Source: Pseudotabrizicola sp.
GTDB taxonomy: Bacteria; Pseudomonadota; Alphaproteobacteria; Rhodobacterales; Rhodobacteraceae
Direction of reading: 5' to 3'
Assembly: GCF_030684215.1 (NCBI RefSeq)
Contig: NZ_JAUXOV010000020.1
Coordinates: forward strand, 1-48,522
Length of the DNA: 48,522 bases
The notes beneath the pieces are model-generated. The model had not been told where the DNA came from and ran no database searches. It saw nothing but the letters and a program-made list of their open reading frames with translations. How positions within the stretch are numbered: position 1 is the stretch's first letter; the number at the start of each line of letters is the position of its first letter. Both the position numbers and the translations under genes were made by a program. Shown piece by piece: positions 1 to 8,306 of this stretch.

Positions 1-141
1 CCGCGACACTCCATTCGACCCACGCACCTCCATCCGGTGCTCGTTTTGGTGCTCCATGGCAAGCCTCCCACAAACTCAGTTGCAGGACGGCATGCCCGAA
101 GTCACATCAAGCCGAAACCACGGGGCTGGCGCACCGCTTAC
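1..141. repeat. Terminal direct repeat, left copy (IS66 end)
   Basis: These bases are identical to the last 141 bases of the window. They hold the start of an IS66-type tnpA on the minus strand (start codon complement near 55-57) and its upstream leader. The repeat stops exactly at cgcttac, which read on the minus strand is GTAAGCG, the usual outer end of IS66-family inverted repeats. An exact overlap of this length is typical of a k-mer overlap when an assembler closes a cycle. Confidence 0.9.
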
Positions 142-181
142 TGTGTGTAGCGGTGTAGCGGAAGAAACAGGTGCGATGGCC

Positions 182-397
182 ATGGTGGGTCAGCGCCGAT
201 CCCCGAGCATACAGGATGCCGCTCAAACGGTGATGCTCTACATCCGGTTTCCGCTGTCGCTCCGGAACGTCGAGGATCTCTTGCATGAACGCGGCCTCAA
301 GATCAGCCACGAGACCGTGCGGTTTTGGTGGAACAGGTTCTGTCAGATCTTCGCCGTTACAAATCATGACTCCGGGACGGTTCGGACCCAGTCATAA
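182..397 (+). pseudogene. IS6-family transposase, N-terminal stub
   Basis: The translated stretch at about 226-330, with LYIRFPLSLRNVEDLL and GLKISHETVRFWWNRF, matches the N-terminal helix-turn-helix region of IS6/IS26-family transposases. After NRFCQIFAV the similarity stops and an unrelated tail runs to the stop codon. The whole DDE catalytic domain, about two thirds of a normal protein of roughly 230 residues, is missing, so it cannot be active. It lies directly beside the IS66 end at 141, so two insertion sequences met here. The start is uncertain because the segment may be read through from the IS66 side. Confidence 0.8.
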
Positions 398-402
398 AAC
401 GG

Positions 403-1170
403 TCAGAGCTTTCGGTCCGGGGCTATACGGTGCAGAATGCTGGTCATGGCATGGTGCCAACTTTCAAGTGCGCCGTCTTGCCTTAAGTGCGAAACCATCT
501 GTTCGGTGATGCCACCAGGCGTGCCGACTCCGTTGCAGATGGCATCGAGTGACTTGTCTGACTGCAAGAACACCTCGGCATTTCCGCGCAGGGTTTCGGC
601 CACAAGGGAACGCGCGACGGCAGGGTTTAACCCCTCAGCCTCATACCAGGCTGCAAGATGGCGCATCAGAAAGACGCTTGCGCCTGACATCGCGCCAAAG
701 ACAACAGCGGTTTCAAAGCTGTGAGCGTCCGGCAATTCATGAACCGGGCCGCAGTCGGCGAAGAATTCGGCCCAGACTGAGCCTTTCGGATACAGAAAGG
801 TTGGGCCGACAGAAAAGGCATTGGCATATCCTGGCATCATCGAAAGCGTCACCTCTGCAGGAGCGACGGATAAACGCAGGTCCTCAAGTTTGACTTTGGC
901 CGCCATTGCCGAACACACCACCTGTCCCTTGCGAAAAACCAGCCCGCGCAGGATTACTTCCCCCTCTGCCGCTGGCAGGCAAACAAGGATGTGGTCACAT
1001 TCATCGACCAGCGCCTGATTACTCTCAGCGACTTCGCAGCCAAATCGTGCCGCGAGTTCCGCAGCCTTTTCAACGCCCCGCGGTGAAAGCACAAACGCAT
1101 GCCCACCCTTCTGGGCCCCCTGCACCAGATAGGAGGCAAGATTGCCAACCCCCAGGATGCCGACCTTCAT
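403..1170 (-). CDS. Pyrroline-5-carboxylate reductase-like NAD(P)-dependent oxidoreductase
   Basis: A 255-residue protein with an N-terminal Rossmann fold (GILGVGNLA, residues 4-12) and a C-terminal helical domain carrying TPGGITEQ (residues 217-224), close to the TPGGTT signature of ProC-type enzymes that reduce 1-pyrroline-5-carboxylate to proline. Its start overlaps the stop of the upstream aminotransferase by four bases (ATGA), so the two are co-translated. The pairing with a class III aminotransferase and an XRE-cupin regulator suggests catabolism of a particular amino compound rather than housekeeping proline synthesis. The fold is clear; the true substrate is not. Confidence 0.85.
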   Translation of the reverse strand: MKVGILGVGNLASYLVQGAQKGGHAFVLSPRGVEKAAELAARFGCEVAESNQALVDECDHILVCLPAAEGEVILRGLVFRKGQVVCSAMAAKVKLEDLRLSVAPAEVTLSMMPGYANAFSVGPTFLYPKGSVWAEFFADCGPVHELPDAHSFETAVVFGAMSGASVFLMRHLAAWYEAEGLNPAVARSLVAETLRGNAEVFLQSDKSLDAICNGVGTPGGITEQMVSHLRQDGALESWHHAMTSILHRIAPDRKL

Positions 1171-2486
1171 GGCATCTCCTCAAGAACCTCGGCAATTGCG
1201 CGGCCGGTTGCAGCTATGTCCGCCTCTGTGTGTACGATCGATGAAAGGGAATGCAATGTGGCTGACGGGTTCATGTATATCCCCTTGTCCATCAACCGCA
1301 GGGTAAAGTCGCGGAATTTCATGCGGTCGACATGGGTGCAGAAATCCCGGAAATCATTGATTTCTTCTTGGTCCGTGAAAAATATCTGAAACATGGAATT
1401 CACGCCCTGCACCAAGATGCCGTGGCGATTGCTGGCCTTTGCCACACGGCGCACTTCGTTGGCCATGGTTTGGCCCAGATCCTTGATCTTGGCAAAGCCG
1501 GCCTGATTGTCGGCCAACATGGTTTCCAGCATCACCTTGGTTAGATGCAGGGTGAGACGTCCGGCGTTATGGGTGCCGTAATGCAGAACCTTACCCCATT
1601 CGAGGCCCTTCATGATATCTGCCCGTCCGCCGATCATCGCCATCGGCAGGCCGCCCCCCAGCGCCTTGCCATAGGTCACGATATCTGGACTGAGCCCATA
1701 CAGCTCGGCCGCTCCCCCGGCAGAGAGGCGGAAACCCGTCACGGTTTCATCAAGGTAGAAGAGGGCACCATACTGGTGACACAACTCCTGCATTCGGTTG
1801 AGGTAACCCGGTTTAGGTGGGATCACCCCCATGTTGGACATGACCCCTTCCGTCACAACGCAAGCTGCCTCGTGGCCATGGAGCGCCATTGCACGTTCCA
1901 GGGCTTCGACGTCATTCCAACGCACCACAATGGTGTCTTTCCATGCCGCTTCGGGAATGCCGGAACTGTCAGGAATGCGGATCGGATCGTTTGGGTGCCC
2001 GAGCAAGGTGGGGGGCAGGGGATTTGTGTTGACCAGAACTGCATCCCACCAGCCGTGATAGTGACCTTCGAACTTTATGATCTTGCGCCGACCTGTGTGG
2101 CCGCGAGCCAAACGGAAGGCCGCCATCGCTGCTTCGGTCCCGGTATTGGCAAACCGCACCTTGTCCACATGGGGCAGCAGGCTGACCAACATTTCGGCCA
2201 CTTCGACCTCAACTTCGAGGGCGGTGGCGAAATGGGTGCCGCGGGACACCTCGCGTGTGATGGTCTCTACCACCTTTGGGTGAGCATGGCCCAAAGGCAG
2301 GGCGCCGAAAGCCATCATCCAATCGATGTATTCCCGCCCGTCCACATCATAAAGCCGCGCGCCATGGCCGTGCGACATGTACCGTGGCGCGCCGCCAAAG
2401 GTCGCCGGCCCCCGCGAAGCAGATGATACGCCCTCTACAAGGACTTTCATCCCGCGTTCGAACAGGGATTTTGACGTATTTGGCAT
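1167..2486 (-). CDS. Class III aminotransferase, glutamate-1-semialdehyde aminomutase-like
   Basis: A 439-residue PLP enzyme of the class III group that includes HemL. Visible landmarks are the TGTEAAMAAFRLAR segment (residues 115-128), the cofactor aspartate in LDETVTGFR (D246) and the Schiff-base lysine in TYGKALGGG (K274). Length fits the family. Its partner gene is a ProC-like reductase and its neighbour a divergent XRE-cupin regulator, which points to an inducible amino-acid pathway rather than tetrapyrrole synthesis, so I do not call it hemL. A plausible scheme is that the aminotransferase makes a semialdehyde that cyclises and is then reduced. That is inference. Confidence 0.85.
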   Translation of the reverse strand: MPNTSKSLFERGMKVLVEGVSSASRGPATFGGAPRYMSHGHGARLYDVDGREYIDWMMAFGALPLGHAHPKVVETITREVSRGTHFATALEVEVEVAEMLVSLLPHVDKVRFANTGTEAAMAAFRLARGHTGRRKIIKFEGHYHGWWDAVLVNTNPLPPTLLGHPNDPIRIPDSSGIPEAAWKDTIVVRWNDVEALERAMALHGHEAACVVTEGVMSNMGVIPPKPGYLNRMQELCHQYGALFYLDETVTGFRLSAGGAAELYGLSPDIVTYGKALGGGLPMAMIGGRADIMKGLEWGKVLHYGTHNAGRLTLHLTKVMLETMLADNQAGFAKIKDLGQTMANEVRRVAKASNRHGILVQGVNSMFQIFFTDQEEINDFRDFCTHVDRMKFRDFTLRLMDKGIYMNPSATLHSLSSIVHTEADIAATGRAIAEVLEEMP

Positions 2487-2515
2487 GAAGCGACCTCGCT
2501 ATGATTGACAGCAAC

Positions 2516-2529
2516 GTTCGTATAGGAAC
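2516..2529. promoter_or_regulatory. Candidate operator of the XRE-cupin regulator
   Basis: GTTCGTATAGGAAC is a near-perfect inverted repeat (GTTC and GAAC arms around a TATA core). It lies midway between the divergent starts, about 30 bases from each, where a repressor could control both the aminotransferase operon and the regulator gene. Operators with a central TATA and TTC/GAA arms are common for XRE-cupin regulators. Binding is inferred. Confidence 0.55.
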
Positions 2530-2559
2530 AATTTAATGTCAACGGCGTAGGATTGGAAC

Positions 2560-3162
2560 ATGGGGCTTACCGAGAGACCGCGTCATTCACAGGCGCACAC
2601 AGCGCTTGCCGCACGTATCAGGCAATGGCGTGACGAACGCAGCTGGAACCAGCAAGAATTGGCCGACCGCGCCGGCATTGCCCGGTCAACACTGTCCAAG
2701 ATTGAAAATGGGCTAATGTCGCCGACGTTTGAAGTACTTCTCAAACTGGCACGCGGGTTTGAAACCGAGCTGTCGGATCTGGTGCGGACGGAGAGCGTGC
2801 CGCTGTCGGGTCGCATGGTAGTAGAGCGATCAGCGGCGGATCGAACCGTGTTTCCCTACCCGCACAACCGGCTTTGGCCTCTTGCAGCCACTCTGAAAGG
2901 GCGGGCGTTTCAATCAGCCTTCGTTGAATTCACGCAGACAGACCTGACAGACTTCGGACCTTGGAACAGCCATCCGACCGAAGATCTTTTACTTGTCCTG
3001 TCGGGGCTGTTGGAGTTTCATTCCGAAGGATATGAAACTGCCGTGTTAAACCCCGGCGATACGGTGCACTTCGATGGAAGTGTGCCCCATGCCTGCCTTA
3101 GCGCCGGAACCGTGACCTGTCGTTGCCTTTATGTTTACGCTGCGAAAGTCTCTGGCATATAG
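2560..3162 (+). CDS. XRE-family transcriptional regulator with C-terminal cupin domain
   Basis: A 200-residue regulator. Residues about 14-70 form an XRE helix-turn-helix (LAARIRQWRDERSWNQQELADRAGIARSTLSKIENG is split here only to mark the motif region). Residues about 115-195 form a small cupin barrel with HPTEDLLLVLSG and HFDGSVPHACLS, where metal or ligand would bind. Proteins of this design usually sense the amine or amino acid handled by the adjacent operon. It is divergent from the aminotransferase/reductase pair with a palindrome between them, so local autoregulation and control of that pair is likely. The region 3163-3323 after it has no recognisable gene. Confidence 0.88.
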   Translation: MGLTERPRHSQAHTALAARIRQWRDERSWNQQELADRAGIARSTLSKIENGLMSPTFEVLLKLARGFETELSDLVRTESVPLSGRMVVERSAADRTVFPYPHNRLWPLAATLKGRAFQSAFVEFTQTDLTDFGPWNSHPTEDLLLVLSGLLEFHSEGYETAVLNPGDTVHFDGSVPHACLSAGTVTCRCLYVYAAKVSGI

Positions 3163-3323
3163 ATCTCTTAAGAGCTTCATCTCGTGAATCTCTGGTGGCA
3201 GCTGGGCGGCATGAGCAGACCCACACCCCCGGCCTACAAGACCAGGAACTCGACGGCCCAAGATGCGGCGCTCCCCCCGATGCAGAAGGGCGTCATTGCA
3301 CCATTCTAAGGGGCAACCCTGAA

Positions 3324-3923
3324 TCAACTTGGATAGAAAGTCCTTTCAAAATAAGATGGATTACCCATGAAGGGTTCGAACACCGCTTGACCCGGGCTGG
3401 AGTTGTTCAGGATCGGGCGGCGCATGCATTCGACTGGCTTTTGAGTGCCGTGCACCGTGGCCGCGTCCTGGTCCTTGCCGGAAATGTGCCAGAGCGTCGT
3501 CTGCTTGCGGTCGCCAGCCCAATGGCCTTTGCCGGTCTTCTTCACCGCATACCAGCAAGGCTCATGCTGCCAGTGGTAATCGCCGCGGCTGAGGACGAGG
3601 CGGTCTTTCGCCCAGATGATCTGGGACCGAACCGCGAACCCCGCCGCCACCAGGCTCTCGGCAACGGTCGAGGAGTGCAGCGCGCCGTGCCAGACATAGG
3701 CGACATCGCCAGGGAACAGCGCCCAAGCTTCGCGCCAGTCGGCCCGGTCGTCGTTCAGCACCTTGCCGGTGCGTTTGGTCTTGGCTGCACCCGCCTGGTT
3801 GCGCCAGCTTGGGTCGTACTCCACGCCATAGGGCGGATCAGTCACCATCAGCAACGGCTTCACGTCGCCCAACAGCCGTCCGACAACATCGGCGGACGTG
3901 CTGTCGCCGCAGAGTTTCTCCAT
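3324..3923 (-). pseudogene. DNA methyltransferase fragment (DPPY type), broken at both ends
   Basis: The 199-residue frame contains the catalytic DPPYGVEYD motif of beta-class N4/N6 amino DNA methyltransferases near residue 29, and later HGTQKPVECMRRPILNNSSPG. The SAM-binding FxGxGTT motif expected just after FEPFMG is replaced by an unrelated short tail (NPSYFER...), so the C-terminus is cut at about 3368. The N-terminal domain normally preceding the catalytic core is also absent. It resembles methylases of phage or plasmid origin and is probably a dead remnant of a mobile element. Confidence 0.75.
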
Positions 3924-4030
3924 CGCTAACAGCGGTCATTCGGAACGGTCCGATCGGATGGCATATTGGGTGCCCGTTGCGGACCGAGGTTAGGAAATCT
4001 GTTGCCTCTCAGGCCTCTACGGGAAAGTTC

Positions 4031-4888
4031 ATGCGTTTTCTTTTGGTCATCGCGCTTTTGTTTGCTCCACTACTCGCGCGGGCAGAGACACTCCGGATCG
4101 CAAGCTGGAACATCGAGCACTTCGTTGCCGATACAGATCGGGGATGCCGGCCGCGCAGCGAGGCAGACTTCCAGCGCGTGCGTGATGTGATCGCGCAGGT
4201 GGATGCTGACATCTGGCTCCTTCAGGAAATCGAAGGGGAGCCCGCGCTTGCCCGGGTCTTCGATCCGGCAGAATGGGTTTTCCATGTCGAGGATCGCCGC
4301 CCGTCCCGCCGTTACCCGGAGTGTCGCAACACGCCCGGCCAGCGGCTTTCGATGCAGTCCACGGCCATCGCGATCCGAGCCGGGATTGCCCATCGGCGCC
4401 TGCCGGACCTGTCGGCGCTCGATGTGTCGAGAAGCGGGGCCTTGCGCCATGGCGTCGTTGTGGAGGTTGGAGCCGAGCGCCCCCTGACGATCCTGAACAC
4501 CCATCTTCAGTCGGGATGCTTTGAAGGGATGGGCCGACAGTCCTGCGGAAACCTCTTCGCGCAGCTGCCAGTGTTGCGCGCCTGGTTCGATGCGCAGTCG
4601 GGTCCGGTGCTGATCGGCGAAGACCTGAATCGCCACGTTGAGGCTGAGGGCGATACCTTCTGGGCGATCCTCAACGAGTATGGCGACATTCACATCACCG
4701 GGGCGGAGATCGGACTCAACTGCTTGCCTCGCTTCAGCGCCTTCATCGACTTCCTGATCCTGAATGACGCCGCGCGCCCTGCGAAGATCGAAGGCACGTT
4801 CGCAGAGACGACATTCGGTGGGCCGGTCGAGGACTACCCGTCCGACCACTGTCCGATATCCATAGACCTCGACCTCGGGCGCTTGTGA
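4031..4888 (+). CDS. Secreted endonuclease/exonuclease/phosphatase-fold protein
   Basis: A 285-residue protein. The start at 4031 is chosen because it opens a clear signal peptide (MRFLLVIALLFAPLLARA), while the longer upstream frame has no such logic. Mature residues carry landmarks of the EEP fold: IASWNIEHF (residues 23-31), WLLQEIEG, LNTHLQSGC, IDFLIL and the C-terminal SDHCPI. The usual GDFN metal/catalytic motif reads GEDLNRH, a modest deviation. The family includes nucleases, sphingomyelinases and phosphoinositide phosphatases. A periplasmic or secreted nuclease or phosphodiesterase is likely, but the substrate cannot be told. Confidence 0.82.
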   Translation: MRFLLVIALLFAPLLARAETLRIASWNIEHFVADTDRGCRPRSEADFQRVRDVIAQVDADIWLLQEIEGEPALARVFDPAEWVFHVEDRRPSRRYPECRNTPGQRLSMQSTAIAIRAGIAHRRLPDLSALDVSRSGALRHGVVVEVGAERPLTILNTHLQSGCFEGMGRQSCGNLFAQLPVLRAWFDAQSGPVLIGEDLNRHVEAEGDTFWAILNEYGDIHITGAEIGLNCLPRFSAFIDFLILNDAARPAKIEGTFAETTFGGPVEDYPSDHCPISIDLDLGRL

Positions 4889-5008
4889 CCATGGCGCATT
4901 CCGTTCAGCCACCCGGACCTCATTCCAACCGCTCGACGTGCGTCTTTTTCAGGTGGGCTCCAGGCCTGCCCGACCCCAGTTTCACAGATCTGAGAGGATC
5001 CTGAACCC

Positions 5009-5230
5009 GTGTCATTGCGTTTCTGGAGGCGTGTCCGCCTTGCTCCCTGGGTAACTCTCACCCTCTCCAAATCCACCGCGTCCCTATCCTTCGGGCCTCT
5101 GGGGGCGAAGTACACTGTCAGCCCGCGCGGCAATCGCAGCACGGTGGGCATTCCGGGTACCCGGAAATGTGCGCAGACTTCTTCAGTTGAGCCACCACCG
5201 TCACCTGCGACGAACCGAGTTTCCGCCTGA
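5009..5230 (+). CDS. DUF4236 family small protein
   Basis: A 73-residue frame starting with GTG behind a good ribosome site (gagagga at 4992-4998). The N-terminal two thirds match the DUF4236 pattern: basic FWRRVRLAPWVTLTLSKS followed by a glycine-rich strand and RSTVGIPGT. In the family this domain begins many short proteins and membrane-associated proteins of unknown function. It runs convergent to the next small gene and the two overlap tail to tail by 30 bases. No function can be given. Confidence 0.7.
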   Translation: MSLRFWRRVRLAPWVTLTLSKSTASLSFGPLGAKYTVSPRGNRSTVGIPGTRKCAQTSSVEPPPSPATNRVSA

Positions 5231-5437
5231 AAGGATGCCGTTGATCAGGTCTGCGACGGCAGCGTGCAGTCCTTCCTGACCATCCTCGCCCCTGTCGTTC
5301 GCATGCGCTGCCGCCGCATCTTTCAGAATCCCGATGATATCGCGTTCCGGCAGAATGTTGCGGTCATTCAGCGCGAGCAGGAGCGACTCGCATATAGCGA
5401 GGGCGGCGGTTCCGGATACATCGGGGATCTCTGGCAT
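5201..5437 (-). CDS. Conserved small hypothetical protein
   Basis: A 78-residue protein beginning MPEIPDVSGTAALAICESLLLALND. It is largely helical and acidic, without signal peptide or membrane segment. I recall similar short proteins in Rhodobacterales genomes but no assigned function. It lies head to head with the Crp/Fnr regulator gene at 5633, with about 195 bases between them that must hold both promoters. I see no clear operator in that gap. Confidence 0.65.
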   Translation of the reverse strand: MPEIPDVSGTAALAICESLLLALNDRNILPERDIIGILKDAAAAHANDRGEDGQEGLHAAVADLINGILSGGNSVRRR

Positions 5438-5632
5438 TGGAAGGACTTTCTACGGGCGGACGGGACAGGGCGGAACACAGGTTTCATGCAACACCTGCGC
5501 CAGTTTCGCAGAACTGTGGTATCGTGGACTGAGGCAGATCAGTGCCAGTGGCCGCAAGCACAACTAAGGCTGTCGCAGGCGGCAACCATTCGGCCCGTCA
5601 CATGACTCATGCCCTGAGAGGAATATCCAGCA

Positions 5633-6364
5633 GTGACAGCCCTGCATTCCCCATTTTCCCGCAAGCTTGGGGCCTTTGTCGCCCTGTCGGGTGAAGAGTT
5701 GTCGGCACTTGAGCGCCTGCATGGTCGTCGGAAAAGTTTCGCAGCCGGACGCGATATGGTGCACCAGGGGCAGGTCAACCAGTCGGCCTATATCCTCGCC
5801 TCGGGCTGGGTATGTTCTTACAAGCTCTTGTCGGGCGGCACGCGTCAGATTGTCGATTTTCAGATACCCGGCGATTTCCTGGGCCTGCGCTCGGTGTTGT
5901 TCCGCACTGCGGACCACAACATTGAACCTGTGACGCGCGTCGAGGCATCTGAGGTTCTGGCGAGCGATCTGCTGGAGACATTCAGCCGGACACCCCGGCT
6001 TGCGACTGCAGTCTTGTGGGCCGCGTCGCGCGACGAGGCGATGGTGGTGGAGCATCTGGTGGGCATCGGGCGCAGAGATGCCAAGGAACGCACCGCGCAT
6101 TTCCTGCTGGAGCTGGGTGCACGGCTGAAACTGGTGGGCCTTGGCACTGCCTTGGAATACTCTTGCCCTCTGTCGCAATACATGTTGGCGGATGCCATGG
6201 GGCTGAGTGCGGTTCACGTCAACCGGGTGCTGCGCGAACTGCGCGAAGACGGCCTGGTCACCTTTCAGCAAGGAGAGGTGACCATCCACGATCTTGACCG
6301 CCTTGTCACGCTGGCCGATTTCGACAAGACCTATCTTGATCATGACGGGCCTTTGTTGAAATGA
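5633..6364 (+). CDS. Crp/Fnr-family transcriptional regulator
   Basis: A 243-residue regulator with an N-terminal cyclic-nucleotide-binding-like beta-roll (about residues 20-140), a long dimerisation helix and a C-terminal Crp-type helix-turn-helix around LSQYMLADAMGLSAVHVNRV. The four-cysteine cluster needed for an FNR iron-sulfur centre is absent, so sensing would be by another means, as in FixK- or Dnr-type relatives. The start is GTG with a gagagga-like site upstream. It ends one base before the convergent SDR gene of the arginine deiminase cluster. Crp/Fnr-type boxes at 12050, 18579, 19155 and 26370 make it the obvious candidate regulator of the genes to its right. Confidence 0.88.
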   Translation: MTALHSPFSRKLGAFVALSGEELSALERLHGRRKSFAAGRDMVHQGQVNQSAYILASGWVCSYKLLSGGTRQIVDFQIPGDFLGLRSVLFRTADHNIEPVTRVEASEVLASDLLETFSRTPRLATAVLWAASRDEAMVVEHLVGIGRRDAKERTAHFLLELGARLKLVGLGTALEYSCPLSQYMLADAMGLSAVHVNRVLRELREDGLVTFQQGEVTIHDLDRLVTLADFDKTYLDHDGPLLK

Positions 6365-7153
6365 TCAGGCGGCGGTCATGCCACCATCGACGGTGTAGGC
6401 GCCGCCGTTGATGTAGCCCGCATCATCGGACGCAAGAAAGGCCACCAGCCCAGCCACCTCGGTCGGCGTGCCATAGCGCTTCATGGGGATCGTCGCGGCA
6501 AAACCGTCATGCACCGCCGCCGCTGCGCCCGGACTAGCCCCTTCCTCGATCGACGCCATCATGCGGCTTTCAATCGGGCCGGGGTTGATGCAGTTGACGC
6601 GGATACCCTTTGCCCCCCATTCCACCGCTGCCGCTCGGGTCAGCCCCAGAACGGCGTGTTTGCTGGCGACATAGGCGCAAAGGCCCGCAGACCCGGTCAG
6701 CCCCGCCACGCTGGATGAATTGATGATGCTGCCGTGGCCTGCCTTTGCCATGACCGGGATCACCAGTTTCAGGCCCAGGAAAATGCCGGTCACGTTGACG
6801 TCCATCACCTTGCGGAAACCGTCAGTCGGGAAATCGGGGATGGGGGCAACCGGGCCTTCGATGCCGGCATTGTTGAAGAAGATGTCGATGGTGCCAAATG
6901 CCTTGACGGTGGCTTTGATGACTTCGGCAAAGGAAGCCTCATCCGTTACATCCGCCTCGACCACCAGCAAGCGCTTTGTGTCGGGGATTGCGGCTTGCAA
7001 CGGGCCGAAATCTGCCCCGACCACATCTGTGGCCGCGATGATCGCCCCGCGGGCGGCCAGCAAGGTTGCTGTGGCCAGGCCAATTGCGCCGGCGGCCCCG
7101 GTGATCAGGGCAATCTTTCCGGTCATCGGTTGTGTCATCATCGGTTGTGTCAT
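6365..7153 (-). CDS. Short-chain dehydrogenase/reductase (SDR)
   Basis: A classical SDR of 262 residues with the NAD(P) motif TGAAGAIG (residues 18-25), NNAG, a catalytic serine in NSSSVAG and the YVASK active-site pair. It probably oxidises or reduces a small alcohol or ketone in the cytoplasm. Several start codons are packed into a 15-bp tandem repeat; 7153 is chosen because it leaves about six bases after an aaagga ribosome site. It follows the arcC gene after about 150 bases and may be a separate unit. Its stop codon abuts the stop of the convergent Crp/Fnr gene with no room for a terminator. Confidence 0.85.
   Translation of the reverse strand: MTQPMMTQPMTGKIALITGAAGAIGLATATLLAARGAIIAATDVVGADFGPLQAAIPDTKRLLVVEADVTDEASFAEVIKATVKAFGTIDIFFNNAGIEGPVAPIPDFPTDGFRKVMDVNVTGIFLGLKLVIPVMAKAGHGSIINSSSVAGLTGSAGLCAYVASKHAVLGLTRAAAVEWGAKGIRVNCINPGPIESRMMASIEEGASPGAAAAVHDGFAATIPMKRYGTPTEVAGLVAFLASDDAGYINGGAYTVDGGMTAA
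7124..7153. repeat. Two tandem 15-bp repeats at an SDR start
   Basis: CATCGGTTGTGTCAT occurs twice back to back (7124-7138 and 7139-7153). Read on the minus strand it encodes MTQPM twice at the N-terminus of the SDR, so each unit adds a further in-frame start codon. Slippage would change the start-codon number without a frameshift. Confidence 0.85.
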
Positions 7154-7306
7154 CATCAATCCTTTGGTCTTTCGGCTTCATGTGTGAAACCGCTGGCAGT
7201 TTTGCCCACTGAATGCCCCCGACGAGGACAAACGGGTGCAACGGGTGGGGTCGGGATTCGAGACCCTTTAACAAGGCCACTCGGAACTCTGGCCTATGAT
7301 GACTGC

Positions 7307-8305
7307 CTATTCCGATCCCCGCACTGCTTTAGGTTGGTGGTTTTCCGACTGGGCCGCTTTATTCAAGTCGGGCAATCCGTTTTCTGCGGCAACGAGGTCG
7401 CCGCGCACCCGTGTGCCTGCCCGTCCTTCGATGATTGCGCGCGCGTCTTGCAGGCGCCCGATCCCGGCCATGCGTCCACCCGCCCGCACAAATTCGCAGG
7501 CAGACGTAATCTTTGGCCCCATCGACCCTTGGGGAAACTGCATCGGGGCCAGCGCCTCGGGGCTTATGTCAGCGATGGCCGTCTGATCCGGCCCGCCCCA
7601 GTCGCGGAACACGGCTTCCACATCTGTCAGCATCAGCAGAATGTCCGCGTTCAGGGCCTGTGCCAGAAGGGCCGAGGTGCGGTCCTTGTCAATCACCGCT
7701 TCGACACCCTCCATCTGGCCATCACTGCCCCGCACGACCGGGATGCCCCCGCCACCCGCGCAGATGACGCAGACCCCGGCATCGACCAGCAATCGGATCG
7801 GCGCGATGTTCAGGATGGCAACTGGCAACGGCGAGGGGACAACCCGGCGCAGTCCGCCTGTCGCCTCTGACACCATCGACCAACGATGTTCGGCACGCAC
7901 CAGTTTTGCCTCTTCGGCCGAATAGACCGGGCCAATGGGTTTGGTCGGCTGGTCAAATGCCGGATCTAGCGGGTTCACCTCTACACGGGTCAACAGCGTG
8001 GCGCAGTCTGTGCCGGACGGCAGCGCGTTCATCAACTCTTGCTCGATCAGATAGCCGATCATGCCTTCGGTTTCAGCGCCCAGAATATCCAGCGGCCAAG
8101 GGTTCTCGGGGGCATATGCGGCAGATCTGAGCGCCATCAGCCCCACCTGAGGACCGTTGCCATGGGCCACGATGATCTGATGATCGCGCGCAAGGTCGGC
8201 CAGCGCCGCCGCTGCAATCCGCACGTTGGTGTGCTGCGCCTCGGCTGTCATCGGCTCACCGCGTTTCAGCAGGGCATTGCCCCCAAGGGCCACAACGATG
8301 CACAT
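7307..8305 (-). CDS. arcC: Carbamate kinase
   Basis: A 332-residue amino acid kinase-fold enzyme that makes ATP, CO2 and ammonia from carbamoyl phosphate and ADP, the energy-yielding last step of the arginine deiminase pathway. Landmarks are VALGGNALLKRGEP at the N-terminus, AHGNGPQVGL, the CAGGGGIPVV loop and ASP-type DKDRTSALLA. The start at 8305 is chosen since MCIVVALGGNA fits the family; a longer frame begins inside arcB. It follows arcB by one base. About 20 extra C-terminal residues, rich in Gln, Asn and Lys, go beyond the usual length. The 150 bases after it hold nothing I recognise. Confidence 0.93.
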   Translation of the reverse strand: MCIVVALGGNALLKRGEPMTAEAQHTNVRIAAAALADLARDHQIIVAHGNGPQVGLMALRSAAYAPENPWPLDILGAETEGMIGYLIEQELMNALPSGTDCATLLTRVEVNPLDPAFDQPTKPIGPVYSAEEAKLVRAEHRWSMVSEATGGLRRVVPSPLPVAILNIAPIRLLVDAGVCVICAGGGGIPVVRGSDGQMEGVEAVIDKDRTSALLAQALNADILLMLTDVEAVFRDWGGPDQTAIADISPEALAPMQFPQGSMGPKITSACEFVRAGGRMAGIGRLQDARAIIEGRAGTRVRGDLVAAENGLPDLNKAAQSENHQPKAVRGSE

Positions 8306-8306
8306 C

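Noticed and set aside
1545-2426. Long plus-strand frame opposite the aminotransferase
   Set aside because: Composition follows the complement of a well-supported gene; no domain features.
1167-2486. Calling the aminotransferase hemL
   Set aside because: Context (ProC-like partner, XRE-cupin regulator) fits a catabolic role, and class III members are easily mislabelled.
3165-3174. CTCTTAAGAG palindrome after the XRE-cupin gene
   Set aside because: Ten bases, no spacer, no T run; expected by chance and not placed at a promoter.
4070-4912. Long minus-strand frame opposite the EEP-fold gene
   Set aside because: No signal, membrane segment or motif, while the plus strand holds a clear signal peptide and fold motifs.
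7200-7280. Stretch on the minus strand with GGGTCTCGAATCCCGACCC, resembling a tRNA T arm
   Set aside because: No matching acceptor, D or anticodon arms could be folded around it, so it is not a tRNA.
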